Part shown: positions 1 to 8,574 of the stretch, one piece after another
Layout: each line of letters starts with the position of its first letter
Position numbering within the stretch: the stretch's first letter is position 1
Origin: JACKII01 sp965202745
GTDB taxonomy: Bacteria > Pseudomonadota > Alphaproteobacteria > Bin95
Direction of reading: 5' to 3'
Length of the DNA: 64,000 nt
Assembly: GCA_965202745.1 (NCBI GenBank)
Contig: CBDBCB010000014.1
Location: 124,001 to 188,000, forward strand
Made by a program: the position numbers and the translations under genes
Notes under the pieces: model-generated
Told to the model about the DNA's origin: nothing
The model's database searches: none
The model's input: only the letters and a program-made list of their open reading frames with translations

Positions 1-59
1 CCGACGAAACATTCGAGCGGGTTATCCGCAACTACAACTTGTTCGATCTGGCGATTTGA
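1..59 (+). CDS. C-terminal end of an unidentified protein (cut by window edge)
   Basis: Reading from base 3 the frame encodes 18 residues ending in NLFDLAI and a TGA stop at 57-59. The rest lies outside the window, so no family can be assigned. It converges with rmuC on the other strand, and a short hairpin lies between the two stops. Confidence 0.45.
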   Translation, partial: DETFERVIRNYNLFDLAI

Positions 60-122
60 GTGTCGGAATATCAAGGCGCAAGCCTCGTTTGGCGCGCCCC
101 AGGCGCGTCGTTTGCCCTTGCT

Positions 123-142
123 AGTGGTTCGATCAGACCACT
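123..142. terminator. Short hairpin between converging genes
   Basis: AGTGGT at 123-128 pairs with ACCACT at 137-142, giving a 6-bp stem with an 8-base loop. It overlaps the rmuC stop codon and lies between two converging genes, a usual place for a terminator. There is no long T-run, so the assignment is weak. Confidence 0.3.
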
Positions 143-1580
143 AAATCGGTGGCGGTTCAGCCTCCTCCGCGATCGTTGCTTCCTGGAATTCAGGCGCGGA
201 TAGGGGCTGTGGCTCGACCTCTACCGGTGCCGGGCTTTCCAGGCTGGCATCCGCCGGGGCGACACCCAGGGCTTCGAACCGGCGGGCCGCTGGCAGCACG
301 CGGCTTTCCAGCGAACCGACCGTCTTGTTGTAATTGTCTACCGACTGACGCAGCGTGCGGCCCAGGCGGGTCATATGCTCCCCCATGGAAGACAGGCGCT
401 CGTAAAGCAGCACGGCGCTGTCGCGGACTTCCTTGGCGTTCTCCGCCAGCTTCTACTGCTGCCAGCCATAGGCGATGGCTTTGACCAGCGCGATGGTAGT
501 GGTCGGCGTCGCGATCAGCACCCGCTTCTGGAAAGCATCATCGAACAGGCCGGGATCGGTCTGCATGGCGGCGGAATAAATCGCCTCGCCCGGAATGAAC
601 ATCACGACGAAGTCCGGGGAGCCTTCCAGCCGCCGCCAGTATTCCTTGCCCGACAGGTTATTGACCTGAGCCCTTACCTGGCTGACATGACGGGTGAGCG
701 CTGCCTGCTGGGCTTCGGGCTCAGCGGCCTCAATCAGGTCGAGATAGGCGCCGAGCGGCATCTTGGCGTCGATGACGATGGTCTTGCCGCCGGGCATCCG
801 CACCACGGCGTCCGGCCGCAGAGTCCCGCCCTCGTCATTGCCAACGGTCTTTTCCTGGTAGAAGTCCACGTGCTCGACCATGCCGGCCATCTCTAACACC
901 TGGCGCAGTTGCAACTCGCCCCAGCGCCCGCGTGTCTTCGGCGCGCGCAGGGCCTGCACCAGCCGCCCGGTCTCTCCCCGCAGGCCTTCGTTGGTTCGGC
1001 GCAGTTCCATGACCTGGGTATTGATGGCGGCGTAGGCGTTCTCACGGGCCTTCTCGATCTCGCCGATCTTGCCCTCAAACTTGGTCAGGTTCTCCGTCAG
1101 CGGCTTGACCAGGGCCTCGATCGCCGTATGACGCTTGGCGAGATCGGCGGCAGCGCCCTTGTTATGGGTCTCGAACCGCTCCGTCACCAATTGCAGGAAG
1201 TTCTTGCTATTCGTGCTCAGGGTCTCTGCCGCTAGCGTCTTGAACTGGTTGGCTAGCCGTTCCTCCGCCTTGCGCAATTCGTCCAGACGCGCGGTGTAAT
1301 TGCGGTCCTGCACTTCCAGATTGCGCAGGGCAGCGGCCTTTTCCTGTTCGGCCTTCTCCACCCGCTCCCGCAGTTCTTTGGCTTCGGTTTCGTACCGTGC
1401 CATGGCAGTGTTGCGGGCCTCGGCCCCTGCCAGCGCCTCCGCAGCCTGCGCGCGGGCCGTTTCAGCCTCCGCTATCCGCCTGGCTGCCGGCTTCGTGCCC
1501 CAAAAATGCACCACAACAGCGGCGGCAGCCGCGCCCAGCAGAAACGCCAGGGCAACTATCGTCCAATCCACACCGGCCAT
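141..1580 (-). pseudogene. rmuC: RmuC-family protein, interrupted by an in-frame TAG
   Basis: RmuC proteins are inner-membrane-anchored, coiled-coil proteins with a nuclease-like core, linked to limiting DNA rearrangement. The N-terminus has a membrane anchor (about residues 6-26), then a long Ala/Glu/Arg coiled coil to about residue 150, then the RmuC core with LRAPKTRGRWGE and AVVRMPGGKTIVIDAKMPLG. The frame stops at TAG (453-455) right after KAIAYGWQQ. It continues in the same frame with KLAENAKEVRDSAVLLYERL down to a TAG at 141-143, so one substitution separates the two parts; homologues usually have Glu or a similar residue there. The first 375 residues hold nearly the whole core, so a shortened protein may still be made. 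The missing tail is the Pro/Glu-rich C-terminus. Confidence 0.85.
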
Positions 1581-1640
1581 TCCTACTGACTTTCGTTGCT
1601 GCCGTTACACCGCCAATACCCCTGCGGCACCAAATGCATC

Positions 1641-3353
1641 TTACGGCAAACGCACCGCAATATCGAGCAGCGCGGGCTGGCCTGCTTTCATTGCGGCCTT
1701 GGCGCGCTCCAAAGCGGCGGGCAGGTCCTGGCCTTCCAGCACCTGCTCACCATGGGCGCGGCTGGCTTTGGCGATGGCAGCGAAGTCCGGAGAGGGACGC
1801 AGAGAGGTCAGCGGCATGATGTTGGCCTTCGATGCATCGCCATCCGGGTACATGTTCAGCGCCGCGCGGCGGACCGCGTTCCAGATGCCGTTGTTGAAGA
1901 CACAGGTCAGCAGCGGCAGTTCCAGCGCCTCCGCCACCTGATGGGCGGCAACCGGGTTCGCGAACATGTGGGAGCCATCGCCGACGCAGGCAACTACCGC
2001 CTCCCCTGGCTTGGCCAACTGCACACCCAAGCCCGCCGGGAAGCCCCAGCCGAGACCGCCGGACATGGCGTGGCTGAGGAACTGGCCCGGCCGTTGCAGG
2101 TCCATAACAGCAGGGTTTATGGCCAACTCGTTGACGTAGATGGCCTCCGGCCCAAACGCCTTGTTGATGCACATCGTGGCGTAGAACGGATGCATGGGGG
2201 AGCCGCTGCCGGACTCCGCAATGGCCATGATTGCCTGCCGGGCCTTGGCGTGCGCTGCCGCCAGCTTCTCCTTGCGCGCGACGACGGCGGCGCCGTTCGG
2301 CGTAATGCGGTCGGCAAGGGCTGCATGCAGGTCGGCCAGGGTCAGGCCCACATCGCCCGCCAGTGATAGGTCACTCGGGTAGCCGCGCACCGGTAGCTTG
2401 GAGACCAGCGGGTCTGCTCCTAGCTGGATGACCTGGCAATCGTCGGCCAGGTCGGTGTGCGCCGGTATCCAGGGCACCATGCTGTCCACGACCAGCAGGG
2501 CGTCTGCCTGGGCAATGGCTGCGCTGGGGGCAAAACCTGCGTGCATGGGATGGGTAGTGGGGAAGCTGGGCCGGATGGTCCAATGCTCGCCCACCGGCAG
2601 GCCGAAGGTCTCGGCCAAACCCACCAGGGCGTTCCAGGCGTCGGCCTGCGTGCCGGAGCGCTGGACGATGATCATGGGCCGCTTGGCATTCGCCAAGATG
2701 TCTGCGGCCTGCTCTATCGCTTGGGCGGACGGACGGGACGGCGCGGCAGGCGACAAGCGGCGGCGGGGCAGCGGCATCCCTTCCGGCCATGCTTCGCCCA
2801 ACACTTCGCGGGCGAGCGACAGGTAGACGGGACCCTGCGGCGCGCTCTCCGCAATCGCCATGGCACGGTCGAGCAAGCTGGGGATCTGGTCGCCGAAACG
2901 GGCGTCATAGTCCCACTTCACCGCCTCCCGGATCATGCCGGCCTGGTCGTACATCTCCTGTCCCCAATGGATGCCGGCGTCGCGGCGGCCGTCCCTGCCC
3001 GTCTCGGTCAGCGGCGTGCGGCCGGAGAACATCAGCATGGGCACCTGATCGCTCATGGCATTGAGCAGGCCCATCACGCCATTCGCGAGGCCCACATTGG
3101 TGTGCAGCATCACCGCCTGCGGCTTGCCCGTGACCATGGTCACGCCATAGGCCATGCCCATGGCCACCGTCTCATGCGCGGCGGCGATTGGCTGCGGCAT
3201 GTCCCAGCCCTGGGTCGCGCCGTAGCTGTACGCCTCGATGATGGGGGCAAAGTCGGTGCCGGGATTGGCGAAAAAGTAGTCGATGCCGGTCTGCTTCAGG
3301 CTCAGCAGGAAAGCTTCAGCGGCGGTGCGGGGGGTGGGGGCAGCGGCGGACAT
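1641..3353 (-). CDS. Thiamine-diphosphate-dependent enzyme, acetolactate-synthase-like
   Basis: This 570-residue protein has the three-domain layout of the acetolactate synthase / benzoylformate decarboxylase family: an N-terminal pyrimidine-binding domain, a central domain, and a C-terminal diphosphate-binding domain. Glu61 in AAAHETVAMGMAYG is the expected ThDP-activating glutamate. The ThDP-Mg motif starts at GDGS (458-461) and ends at NN (487-488). No ilvN-like regulatory subunit gene is nearby, which argues against a housekeeping ilvB. The true substrate, probably a 2-oxo acid, is not visible. It is divergent from the Rieske-FMN gene at 3542 and shares a 188-bp intergenic region with it, so the two may be co-regulated. 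Confidence 0.85.
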   Translation of the reverse strand: MSAAAPTPRTAAEAFLLSLKQTGIDYFFANPGTDFAPIIEAYSYGATQGWDMPQPIAAAHETVAMGMAYGVTMVTGKPQAVMLHTNVGLANGVMGLLNAMSDQVPMLMFSGRTPLTETGRDGRRDAGIHWGQEMYDQAGMIREAVKWDYDARFGDQIPSLLDRAMAIAESAPQGPVYLSLAREVLGEAWPEGMPLPRRRLSPAAPSRPSAQAIEQAADILANAKRPMIIVQRSGTQADAWNALVGLAETFGLPVGEHWTIRPSFPTTHPMHAGFAPSAAIAQADALLVVDSMVPWIPAHTDLADDCQVIQLGADPLVSKLPVRGYPSDLSLAGDVGLTLADLHAALADRITPNGAAVVARKEKLAAAHAKARQAIMAIAESGSGSPMHPFYATMCINKAFGPEAIYVNELAINPAVMDLQRPGQFLSHAMSGGLGWGFPAGLGVQLAKPGEAVVACVGDGSHMFANPVAAHQVAEALELPLLTCVFNNGIWNAVRRAALNMYPDGDASKANIMPLTSLRPSPDFAAIAKASRAHGEQVLEGQDLPAALERAKAAMKAGQPALLDIAVRLP

Positions 3354-3541
3354 TGGGGGCGTTCCTTTGGATCGGTTGAGCCAAGGTTAGCACTGTGCAA
3401 CGTTGCGGCCAACGCGTTCGCACAGCTTGAGATCACGCGACTCCAACGGCACTGTTACTGCTGATCGGCGTCACCGGTGGTTGCGCCTGTCGACCTTACT
3501 GCCTAGGTCCGGTACTCCGGACCGCAGGAGAACAATCCGTC

Positions 3542-5152
3542 ATGAACCGTCAATCTATCGCCCAATGGGATCATCTGAAAGACCGCAAGCCCGCCTATGC
3601 CCTGGTGGGCGAGGTCGATCTGATCGTGGTGCGCTGGGATGAAGAAATCTCGGTCATGTATGGGCGCTGCCTGCATCGCGGCGCACTGATGGCGGATGGC
3701 TATGTAGACGGCAACAACCTGATGTGCGGCGTCCACTATTGGGACTACCGGCTGGATATAGGCGTCTCTGAATACAGCAACGAGGAAGCGCTGAAACGCT
3801 TCAACGCCTGGATCGAAGACGGCCAGGTATGGGTGGATGCGGACGAGATCGCAGCGTGGGAGGTGGACCACCCCCAGCCCTTCGACCGGGACGCCTATCT
3901 TGGCCTTTACGCCGACACCGGCCATGGCGTGCCGGAGGAACCCTACACACCGCTGATCCAGCAATATGCCCGCGATGGCCTGAGCAAGACCGGTCATCAC
4001 GGGGCGGTGGCGGTCATGGGCGTGCCGCGGAACGAGTTGCCGGACTGGGACGATATCCAGATCCTGACCGCGCAATTGCACAAGCCGCCTTTGCTGGATG
4101 ATGAGCCGGTCGGCACGGATGTGGTCATCGGCCCGCACGCGCAGAAGCCGCTGCGCCTCAAGATTCCCCTGTTCGTCAGCGACATGAGCTTCGGCGCGCT
4201 GGCGGAACCTGCCAAGGTCGCGCTCGCCATGGGGGCGGAGATGGCGGGCACCGGCATCTGCTCCGGCGAAGGCGGCATGCTGGAGGAGGAGCGGGCCGAG
4301 AACTCCCGCTACTTCTACGAACTGGCCTCGGCCCGTTTCGGCTTCGGCTGGGACAAGCTAGCGACGGTGCAGGCCTTTCACTTCAAGGGCGGCCAGGGCG
4401 CCAAGACCGGCACAGGCGGTCACCTGCCGGGCAGTAAAGTCGGCGGCAAGATTGCGGAGGTCCGGGGCCTGGAGCCCGGCCAGGACGCCATCTCCCCCGC
4501 CCGCTTCCCGGAATGGACGAAGCCCGCGCAGATCAAGGAATTCGCCGACGAGGTGCGCAGCCGCACCGGCGGCATCCCCATCGGCTACAAGCTGTCGGCC
4601 CAGCACATCGAGAAGGACATTGATGCAGCGCTCGAAGTCGGTGTCGACTACATCATCCTGGATGGCCGCGGCGGCGCGACCGGGGCAGCACCCATTATCT
4701 TCCGGGATAATATCAGCGTGCCGACAATCCCGGCGCTCGCCCGTGCCCGGCGGCACCTGGATGCGAGCGGCAGGGGTGACGTGACCCTGGTCATCACCGG
4801 CGGCTTGCGCAAACCCGCCGATTTCGTGAAGGCGCTGGCCCTGGGCGCTGACGCCATCGCCGTTTCGAACGCCGCGATGCAGGCGGTGGGCTGCATCGCC
4901 ATGCGCGCCTGCCACACCAACAACTGCCCCGTCGGCATCGCCACCCAGAAGCCGCAGCTGGTCAGCCGCCTGATAGTGGAGCGTTCGGCGAAGCAGCTTG
5001 CCAACTTCTTTGAGGCGAGCACCGAACTGATCCAGGTGATGGCGCGGGCCTGCGGCCACGACCATGTCTCCGGCTTCAACGCCGAGGACCTGACCACCTG
5101 GAAGCGCGAAACGGCGGACCTTTCCGGTGTGCGCTATGGCGGTGTCGCGTGA
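3542..5152 (+). CDS. Rieske domain fused to FMN-binding glutamate-synthase-like domain
   Basis: The 536-residue protein begins with a Rieske [2Fe-2S] domain: Cys43-x-His45 (RCLHRG) and Cys62-x2-His65 (CGVH). From about residue 175 it is a GltB-type FMN barrel, with VSDMSFGAL, GEGGMLEEE, KTGTGGHLPG and KLSAQHIEKD. The cysteine cluster near residues 450-465 (ACHTNNCPVGIATQ) matches the 3Fe-4S ligands of glutamate synthase. There is no amidotransferase domain, so it cannot split glutamine itself; ammonia or another donor or acceptor is likely. ATG follows GCAGGAGAAC. It is the first gene of a tight operon that also encodes a ferric-reductase/Rieske protein, suggesting a membrane-linked electron route to the FMN site. 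That role is inference. Confidence 0.85.
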   Translation: MNRQSIAQWDHLKDRKPAYALVGEVDLIVVRWDEEISVMYGRCLHRGALMADGYVDGNNLMCGVHYWDYRLDIGVSEYSNEEALKRFNAWIEDGQVWVDADEIAAWEVDHPQPFDRDAYLGLYADTGHGVPEEPYTPLIQQYARDGLSKTGHHGAVAVMGVPRNELPDWDDIQILTAQLHKPPLLDDEPVGTDVVIGPHAQKPLRLKIPLFVSDMSFGALAEPAKVALAMGAEMAGTGICSGEGGMLEEERAENSRYFYELASARFGFGWDKLATVQAFHFKGGQGAKTGTGGHLPGSKVGGKIAEVRGLEPGQDAISPARFPEWTKPAQIKEFADEVRSRTGGIPIGYKLSAQHIEKDIDAALEVGVDYIILDGRGGATGAAPIIFRDNISVPTIPALARARRHLDASGRGDVTLVITGGLRKPADFVKALALGADAIAVSNAAMQAVGCIAMRACHTNNCPVGIATQKPQLVSRLIVERSAKQLANFFEASTELIQVMARACGHDHVSGFNAEDLTTWKRETADLSGVRYGGVA

Positions 5153-5165
5153 TGGAGCGGGCCTG

Positions 5166-5549
5166 ATGCAGACCGCAGCGGCGCTGATCCAGTTGGTGCA
5201 GTGGTGGGCGATTGCCGGGACGGTGGTCGCTGCCCTGTTCATAGCTATCGGCATCGGCCGGGTGGATGAGAACGCGGCTGGCTCCTACACCTTCCGCGTG
5301 TTGCTGATCCCTGGCGTGATCCTGATCTGGCCGCTCGTGCTCTGGCGGTGGGTGGTGCTGGAAATGGGCCGGGATGACTGGGCCAAGCGCCATGCCCCGC
5401 CCAGGCGGGCACACACCAAGGTCTGGGCGGTGATGGCCATCGCACTCCCGCTCCTGCTGATTGCCGCCCTGTCATTCAAGCAGGACTGGCCCGCTGGCTA
5501 TACCCCGCAGAAAATCGGGGAAGCCCCCGTCGCGGGAGGCAGCCAATGA
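5166..5549 (+). CDS. Small membrane protein of the redox operon
   Basis: Starting at ATG 5166 the protein has 127 residues and about three hydrophobic segments (near residues 15-35, 45-67 and 85-105), with a basic, Pro-rich loop RHAPPRRAH between the last two. No cofactor motif is visible. The gene begins 13 bases after the Rieske-FMN gene, and its TGA overlaps the next gene's ATG (ATGA), so it is probably translationally coupled. It may be an accessory or anchor subunit of the downstream haem/Rieske protein. An earlier in-frame ATG at 5127 would overlap the preceding gene and is less likely. Confidence 0.7.
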   Translation: MQTAAALIQLVQWWAIAGTVVAALFIAIGIGRVDENAAGSYTFRVLLIPGVILIWPLVLWRWVVLEMGRDDWAKRHAPPRRAHTKVWAVMAIALPLLLIAALSFKQDWPAGYTPQKIGEAPVAGGSQ

Positions 5550-6610
5550 GCGTCAAATACGTGTCGGTGCAGTGGAACCGGAACAAGTGGCTCTATGACG
5601 CCGTGCTGGTGGCGCTGGTGGGGGCCTATCTGTGGATATTCCTGCGGGTGGCGCCCGGCTTCCTCGACCATACAAAGCCAACTGACGGCGCTATTTGGAA
5701 TGCCCGCGCGTTCGGCACCTGCGCCTTTCTGATGATGACGGCGATCCTGTGCATTGGCCCGCTGGCGAGATTAGATCGGCGCTTCCTGCCGCTGCTCTAT
5801 AACCGGCGGCATTTTGGGGTGATCACCTGTGTAGTTGCGCTGAGCCATGCGGGCTTCGTGCTGGACTGGTACTTCAATTTCTCGCCGAATTCCAAGTTCG
5901 CGGCGGCGCTGTTCTCCAATACCGCATACGGCCAGTTCCTGGGCTTTCCGTTCGAGGCGCTAGGCATCTTTGCCCTGCTCTGCCTGCTGATCCTGGCGGT
6001 GACCAGCCATGATTTCTGGCTATCCTTCCTGACGCCCAGGGTGTGGAAAAGCCTGCACTATCTGCTCTATCCCGCCTATGCCGCGCTGGTCGGCCATGTG
6101 GGGCTGGGCGCGTTGCAGGACCAGCAGAACACCACGTTCACCATCGTTGTGGTTGTCTCGGTCACGCTGATGGTCGTGCTGCACCGCATGGCAGCACAGA
6201 AGGAACGCCGGGAGGGCGATCCACTCGCAACTGCTGAAGCTGGCTGGGAAACAGTCTGCGATGTGGCAGAGATTGAGGAAGGCCGCGCCCGTATCGCCCG
6301 CCTCTCCAATGGCGAGCGCGTTGCGGTGTTCCGGCGCGAGGGCAAGCTCTCGGCCATCGCCAATGCCTGCGCCCATCAGAACGGACCGCTGGGCGAGGGG
6401 CGTGTGGTCTTTGGCTGCGTAACCTGTCCCTGGCATGGTTTCCAGTACCGGCTGGCGGATGGCTGCTCGCCAGAGCCGTTTACGGAGAAGGTGCCGACCT
6501 ACCGCCTGCGGCTGGAAGACGGGCGCGTGCAGGTCGATCCAGATGTGAACCCGCCCGGCACCTACGTGGAACCGGTAGCCATTCCCGGTGCTGAGGAGCA
6601 AACAGCATGA
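5546..6610 (+). CDS. Ferric-reductase-like haem membrane domain fused to a C-terminal Rieske domain
   Basis: The N-terminal half (about 1-215) has six hydrophobic segments with spaced histidines (VALSHAG, SLHYLLYP, LVGHVG), as in haem-b ferric-reductase-like proteins. From about residue 230 a Rieske ferredoxin domain follows, with ligands in ACAHQNGPLGEG and CVTCPWHGFQ (about residues 274-298). In the usual family the C-terminal part is an FAD/NADPH reductase domain; here it is replaced by a Rieske domain. Electrons could pass between membrane haem and a soluble [2Fe-2S] centre. The start overlaps the upstream stop by 4 bases, and the next gene overlaps this one by 4 bases. Confidence 0.85.
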   Translation: MSVKYVSVQWNRNKWLYDAVLVALVGAYLWIFLRVAPGFLDHTKPTDGAIWNARAFGTCAFLMMTAILCIGPLARLDRRFLPLLYNRRHFGVITCVVALSHAGFVLDWYFNFSPNSKFAAALFSNTAYGQFLGFPFEALGIFALLCLLILAVTSHDFWLSFLTPRVWKSLHYLLYPAYAALVGHVGLGALQDQQNTTFTIVVVVSVTLMVVLHRMAAQKERREGDPLATAEAGWETVCDVAEIEEGRARIARLSNGERVAVFRREGKLSAIANACAHQNGPLGEGRVVFGCVTCPWHGFQYRLADGCSPEPFTEKVPTYRLRLEDGRVQVDPDVNPPGTYVEPVAIPGAEEQTA

Positions 6611-7374
6611 GCGGTGCCAATCGCAAAGATACGCCGTTCTTCATCGGGTTCCTCAGCATCCCGGCGGGCTTGCGCGCCTTCCTGGCGGTGTGTGTGGTGG
6701 TGCTGGTGGCGGGCTTTGCTGCGCTCGGCTGGGCCATTGGAGCGGCGCAGGACGATCCGGGCGACGGCTCCTTCCGCTTCGACTATGGCCGCCAGACGGT
6801 GACCGGCGTGGTCTTCACCCAGCCCGCACCGCACGCCGTCATCGTGCAGGGCAATGAACGCATCCCGGTAGGCCACACGCTCATGTTCACGGCAGGCGGC
6901 AAGTTCAGCGTACTGGGCAGGGCCAAACCCCTGGACGGGAAACTCGCGACACTGTCCGGCGTGCTGCTGAAGCGGGGTGATCTGGACATGATGCAGGTGC
7001 GCGGCGGCAAGAATGGCCTTTCTCCTGCCGAAGGGCCGCCCCCGGAAGTGGCGGTCGAGCAACTAGGCCGCTGGCGGCTGGCGGGGGAGATCTGCGACGG
7101 CAAGTGTCTGGCGGGCGCGATGCGGCCGGGCCGGGGGTTGGCGCACAAGGCCTGCGCTAACCTCTGCCTGATCGGCGACATTCCGCCGGTGTTCGTCTCT
7201 ACCCAGCCGGTTGAGGGCAGCGAATACCTGCTGGTCGGTGGCCCGGACGGCGGGCCAATGCCAAAGGAAATGTTGGACCTGGTGGCCGCCTATATCGAGG
7301 TAGAGGCCGACATCGAACGGCGTGGCGACCTGCTCATCATGAAGATCGATCCAGCGACGGTTAGGAAGTTGTAA
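6607..7374 (+). CDS. Membrane-anchored protein with a four-cysteine motif
   Basis: The 255-residue product has one N-terminal membrane span (about residues 22-45), then a soluble domain probably on the periplasmic side. Near residues 162-190 two cysteine pairs occur in EICDGKC and KACANLCLIGD, a pattern that could bind metal or form disulfides. The first part of the soluble domain is beta-rich. No named family was recognised. The ATG overlaps the stop of the ferric-reductase/Rieske gene (ATGA), so it belongs to the same operon and is probably an assembly or redox partner. Confidence 0.75.
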   Translation: MSGANRKDTPFFIGFLSIPAGLRAFLAVCVVVLVAGFAALGWAIGAAQDDPGDGSFRFDYGRQTVTGVVFTQPAPHAVIVQGNERIPVGHTLMFTAGGKFSVLGRAKPLDGKLATLSGVLLKRGDLDMMQVRGGKNGLSPAEGPPPEVAVEQLGRWRLAGEICDGKCLAGAMRPGRGLAHKACANLCLIGDIPPVFVSTQPVEGSEYLLVGGPDGGPMPKEMLDLVAAYIEVEADIERRGDLLIMKIDPATVRKL

Positions 7375-7397
7375 TGGCCCCTTACCCATCAGACCCC

Positions 7398-7466
7398 TTC
7401 ATGCTGAGCCTGTCGAAGCATACCTGCGCCACTCGCTGGCATACCCTTCGACAGGCTCAGGGTGAA
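7398..7466. repeat. REP-like inverted repeat
   Basis: Two 21-base arms, 7398-7418 and 7446-7466, are inverted copies differing at two positions and share the core CTGAGCCTGTCGAAG. The 27-base spacer begins and ends with CATA/CATACC-like bases. Palindromes with this core are widespread in proteobacterial genomes as REP-type intergenic repeats. It lies after the redox operon stop (7374) and may terminate transcription or protect the mRNA end. Confidence 0.65.
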
Positions 7467-7486
7467 GAACTAGGAAGTGGCAAACG

Positions 7487-7768
7487 ATGAGACTCCTCAC
7501 CCACCTCCTCGGCATTGCCGCGGTTGTGCTGCTGGCGCTGGTGCTGCTCTACCTGACCCGGTTCTGGCCCTTCACCGATTGGTGGGGCAATGACGGGCTT
7601 TGGGAAGTGAAAGAGCTTTCCCGCCATGGCGACCTGCTCACCCTCGAATTGCGCGGCACGCCCTATCAGGTGTTCTCGCTGCTGTTCTGGCTGGCTGGTG
7701 GCTTTCTGGTCCTGTCGCTGATACAGACGCTCGCTGCCAGGATCGGGCGGCTTTTCACCAATCACTGA
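7487..7768 (+). CDS. Small two-span membrane protein
   Basis: The 93-residue protein has a hydrophobic segment at about residues 8-25 and a second at about 65-85, with a polar middle containing WGNDGLWEVKELSRHGD. No conserved family was recognised. It lies on the same strand as the redox operon, but a 112-bp gap with the REP-like hairpin separates them, so membership is uncertain. Confidence 0.55.
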   Translation: MRLLTHLLGIAAVVLLALVLLYLTRFWPFTDWWGNDGLWEVKELSRHGDLLTLELRGTPYQVFSLLFWLAGGFLVLSLIQTLAARIGRLFTNH

Positions 7769-7781
7769 CGGGAGTACGCCC

Positions 7782-8456
7782 ATGTGCAGCCGTTATGTCT
7801 TCACCTCGCCTGCGGAGGCCATGCTGCGCCTGTTCGGATTGGATGTGCCGGCCTCCTCCCCTTCCCGCTTCAACATGGTGCCGGGCCAGCATGGCTGGAT
7901 TGCCCGTGCAGGCGAGTAGGGATTAGAGGCCGCATAGGCGCACTGGGGCATGGTGCCGTCGTGGGCGCGGGACACAAACATTGCGTTCAAGATAATCAAT
8001 GCCCGCAGCGAGACGGCTGCGGAGAAGCCAGCCTTCCGGGATGCATTGCAGCACCGCCGCTGCCTGATACCGGCGGATGCGTTCTATGAGTGGCACGGCA
8101 CGCGCACACCGAAGCAACCCTATCTGATCTATGCTGAGGATCGCTCGCCGCTGGTGTTCGCCGGACTCTGGGAGCGTTGGGAGCGGGAGAGCCAGCCGCT
8201 GGAGACCTTCACCGTGCTGACGACCGCTGCAGACGAGGCCATCAGCTGGCTGCATCCGCGGATGCCGATTGTCTTGGCCGCCGCAGCAAGGGAAGAGTGG
8301 GTGCTGGGAGATTCTAAGGACGCGGTCGATCTGCTGAAACAGCCTGCGCCGGTGCCGTGGACCTGGCACACGGTCTCGCCGAAGGTGAATGCGGTCAGGA
8401 ACGAATCGCCTGCAATGCTAGAGTGGTGGGAGGAGCCGCAGGGCAGCTTGCTTTAA
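7782..8456 (+). pseudogene. yedK: SRAP (HMCES/YedK) abasic-site protein gene with two in-frame TAGs
   Basis: SRAP proteins crosslink to abasic sites in single-stranded DNA through Cys2. Here the ATG at 7782 is followed by Cys2 (MCSRYVF) and then NMVPGQ. The C-terminal part has WGMVPSWA, NARSET, CLIPADAFYEW and HPRMP, all family hallmarks. The frame is open from 7782 to the TAA at 8454-8456 except for TAG at 7917-7919 and 7935-7937. There is no frame change, so two substitutions explain the break. Both stops fall in the variable loop between the N-terminal strand and WGMVPSWA. An internal start at ATG 7950 would lack Cys2 and be inactive. Confidence 0.85.
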
Positions 8457-8471
8457 CCGGGCGGAGTACGG

Positions 8472-8501
8472 CCCCGGCTCAAGCCAACGGCTTGGCCGGG
8501 G
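8472..8501. terminator. Strong G+C hairpin between converging genes
   Basis: CCCCGGC at 8472-8478 pairs with GCCGGGG at 8495-8501, and AAGCC (8481-8485) pairs with GGCTT (8489-8493) inside it, leaving an AAC loop and a small bulge. It lies between the stop of the SRAP gene and the end of the opposite-strand cox operon, so it could serve either strand. It lacks a clean T-tract. Confidence 0.5.
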
Positions 8502-8574
8502 ATGCACCAATCTTCTTATAGCATTCCCGGAAGGCGCGAAAGCACCTAACCGGGACCGCAGAAAGCGAGAATGC

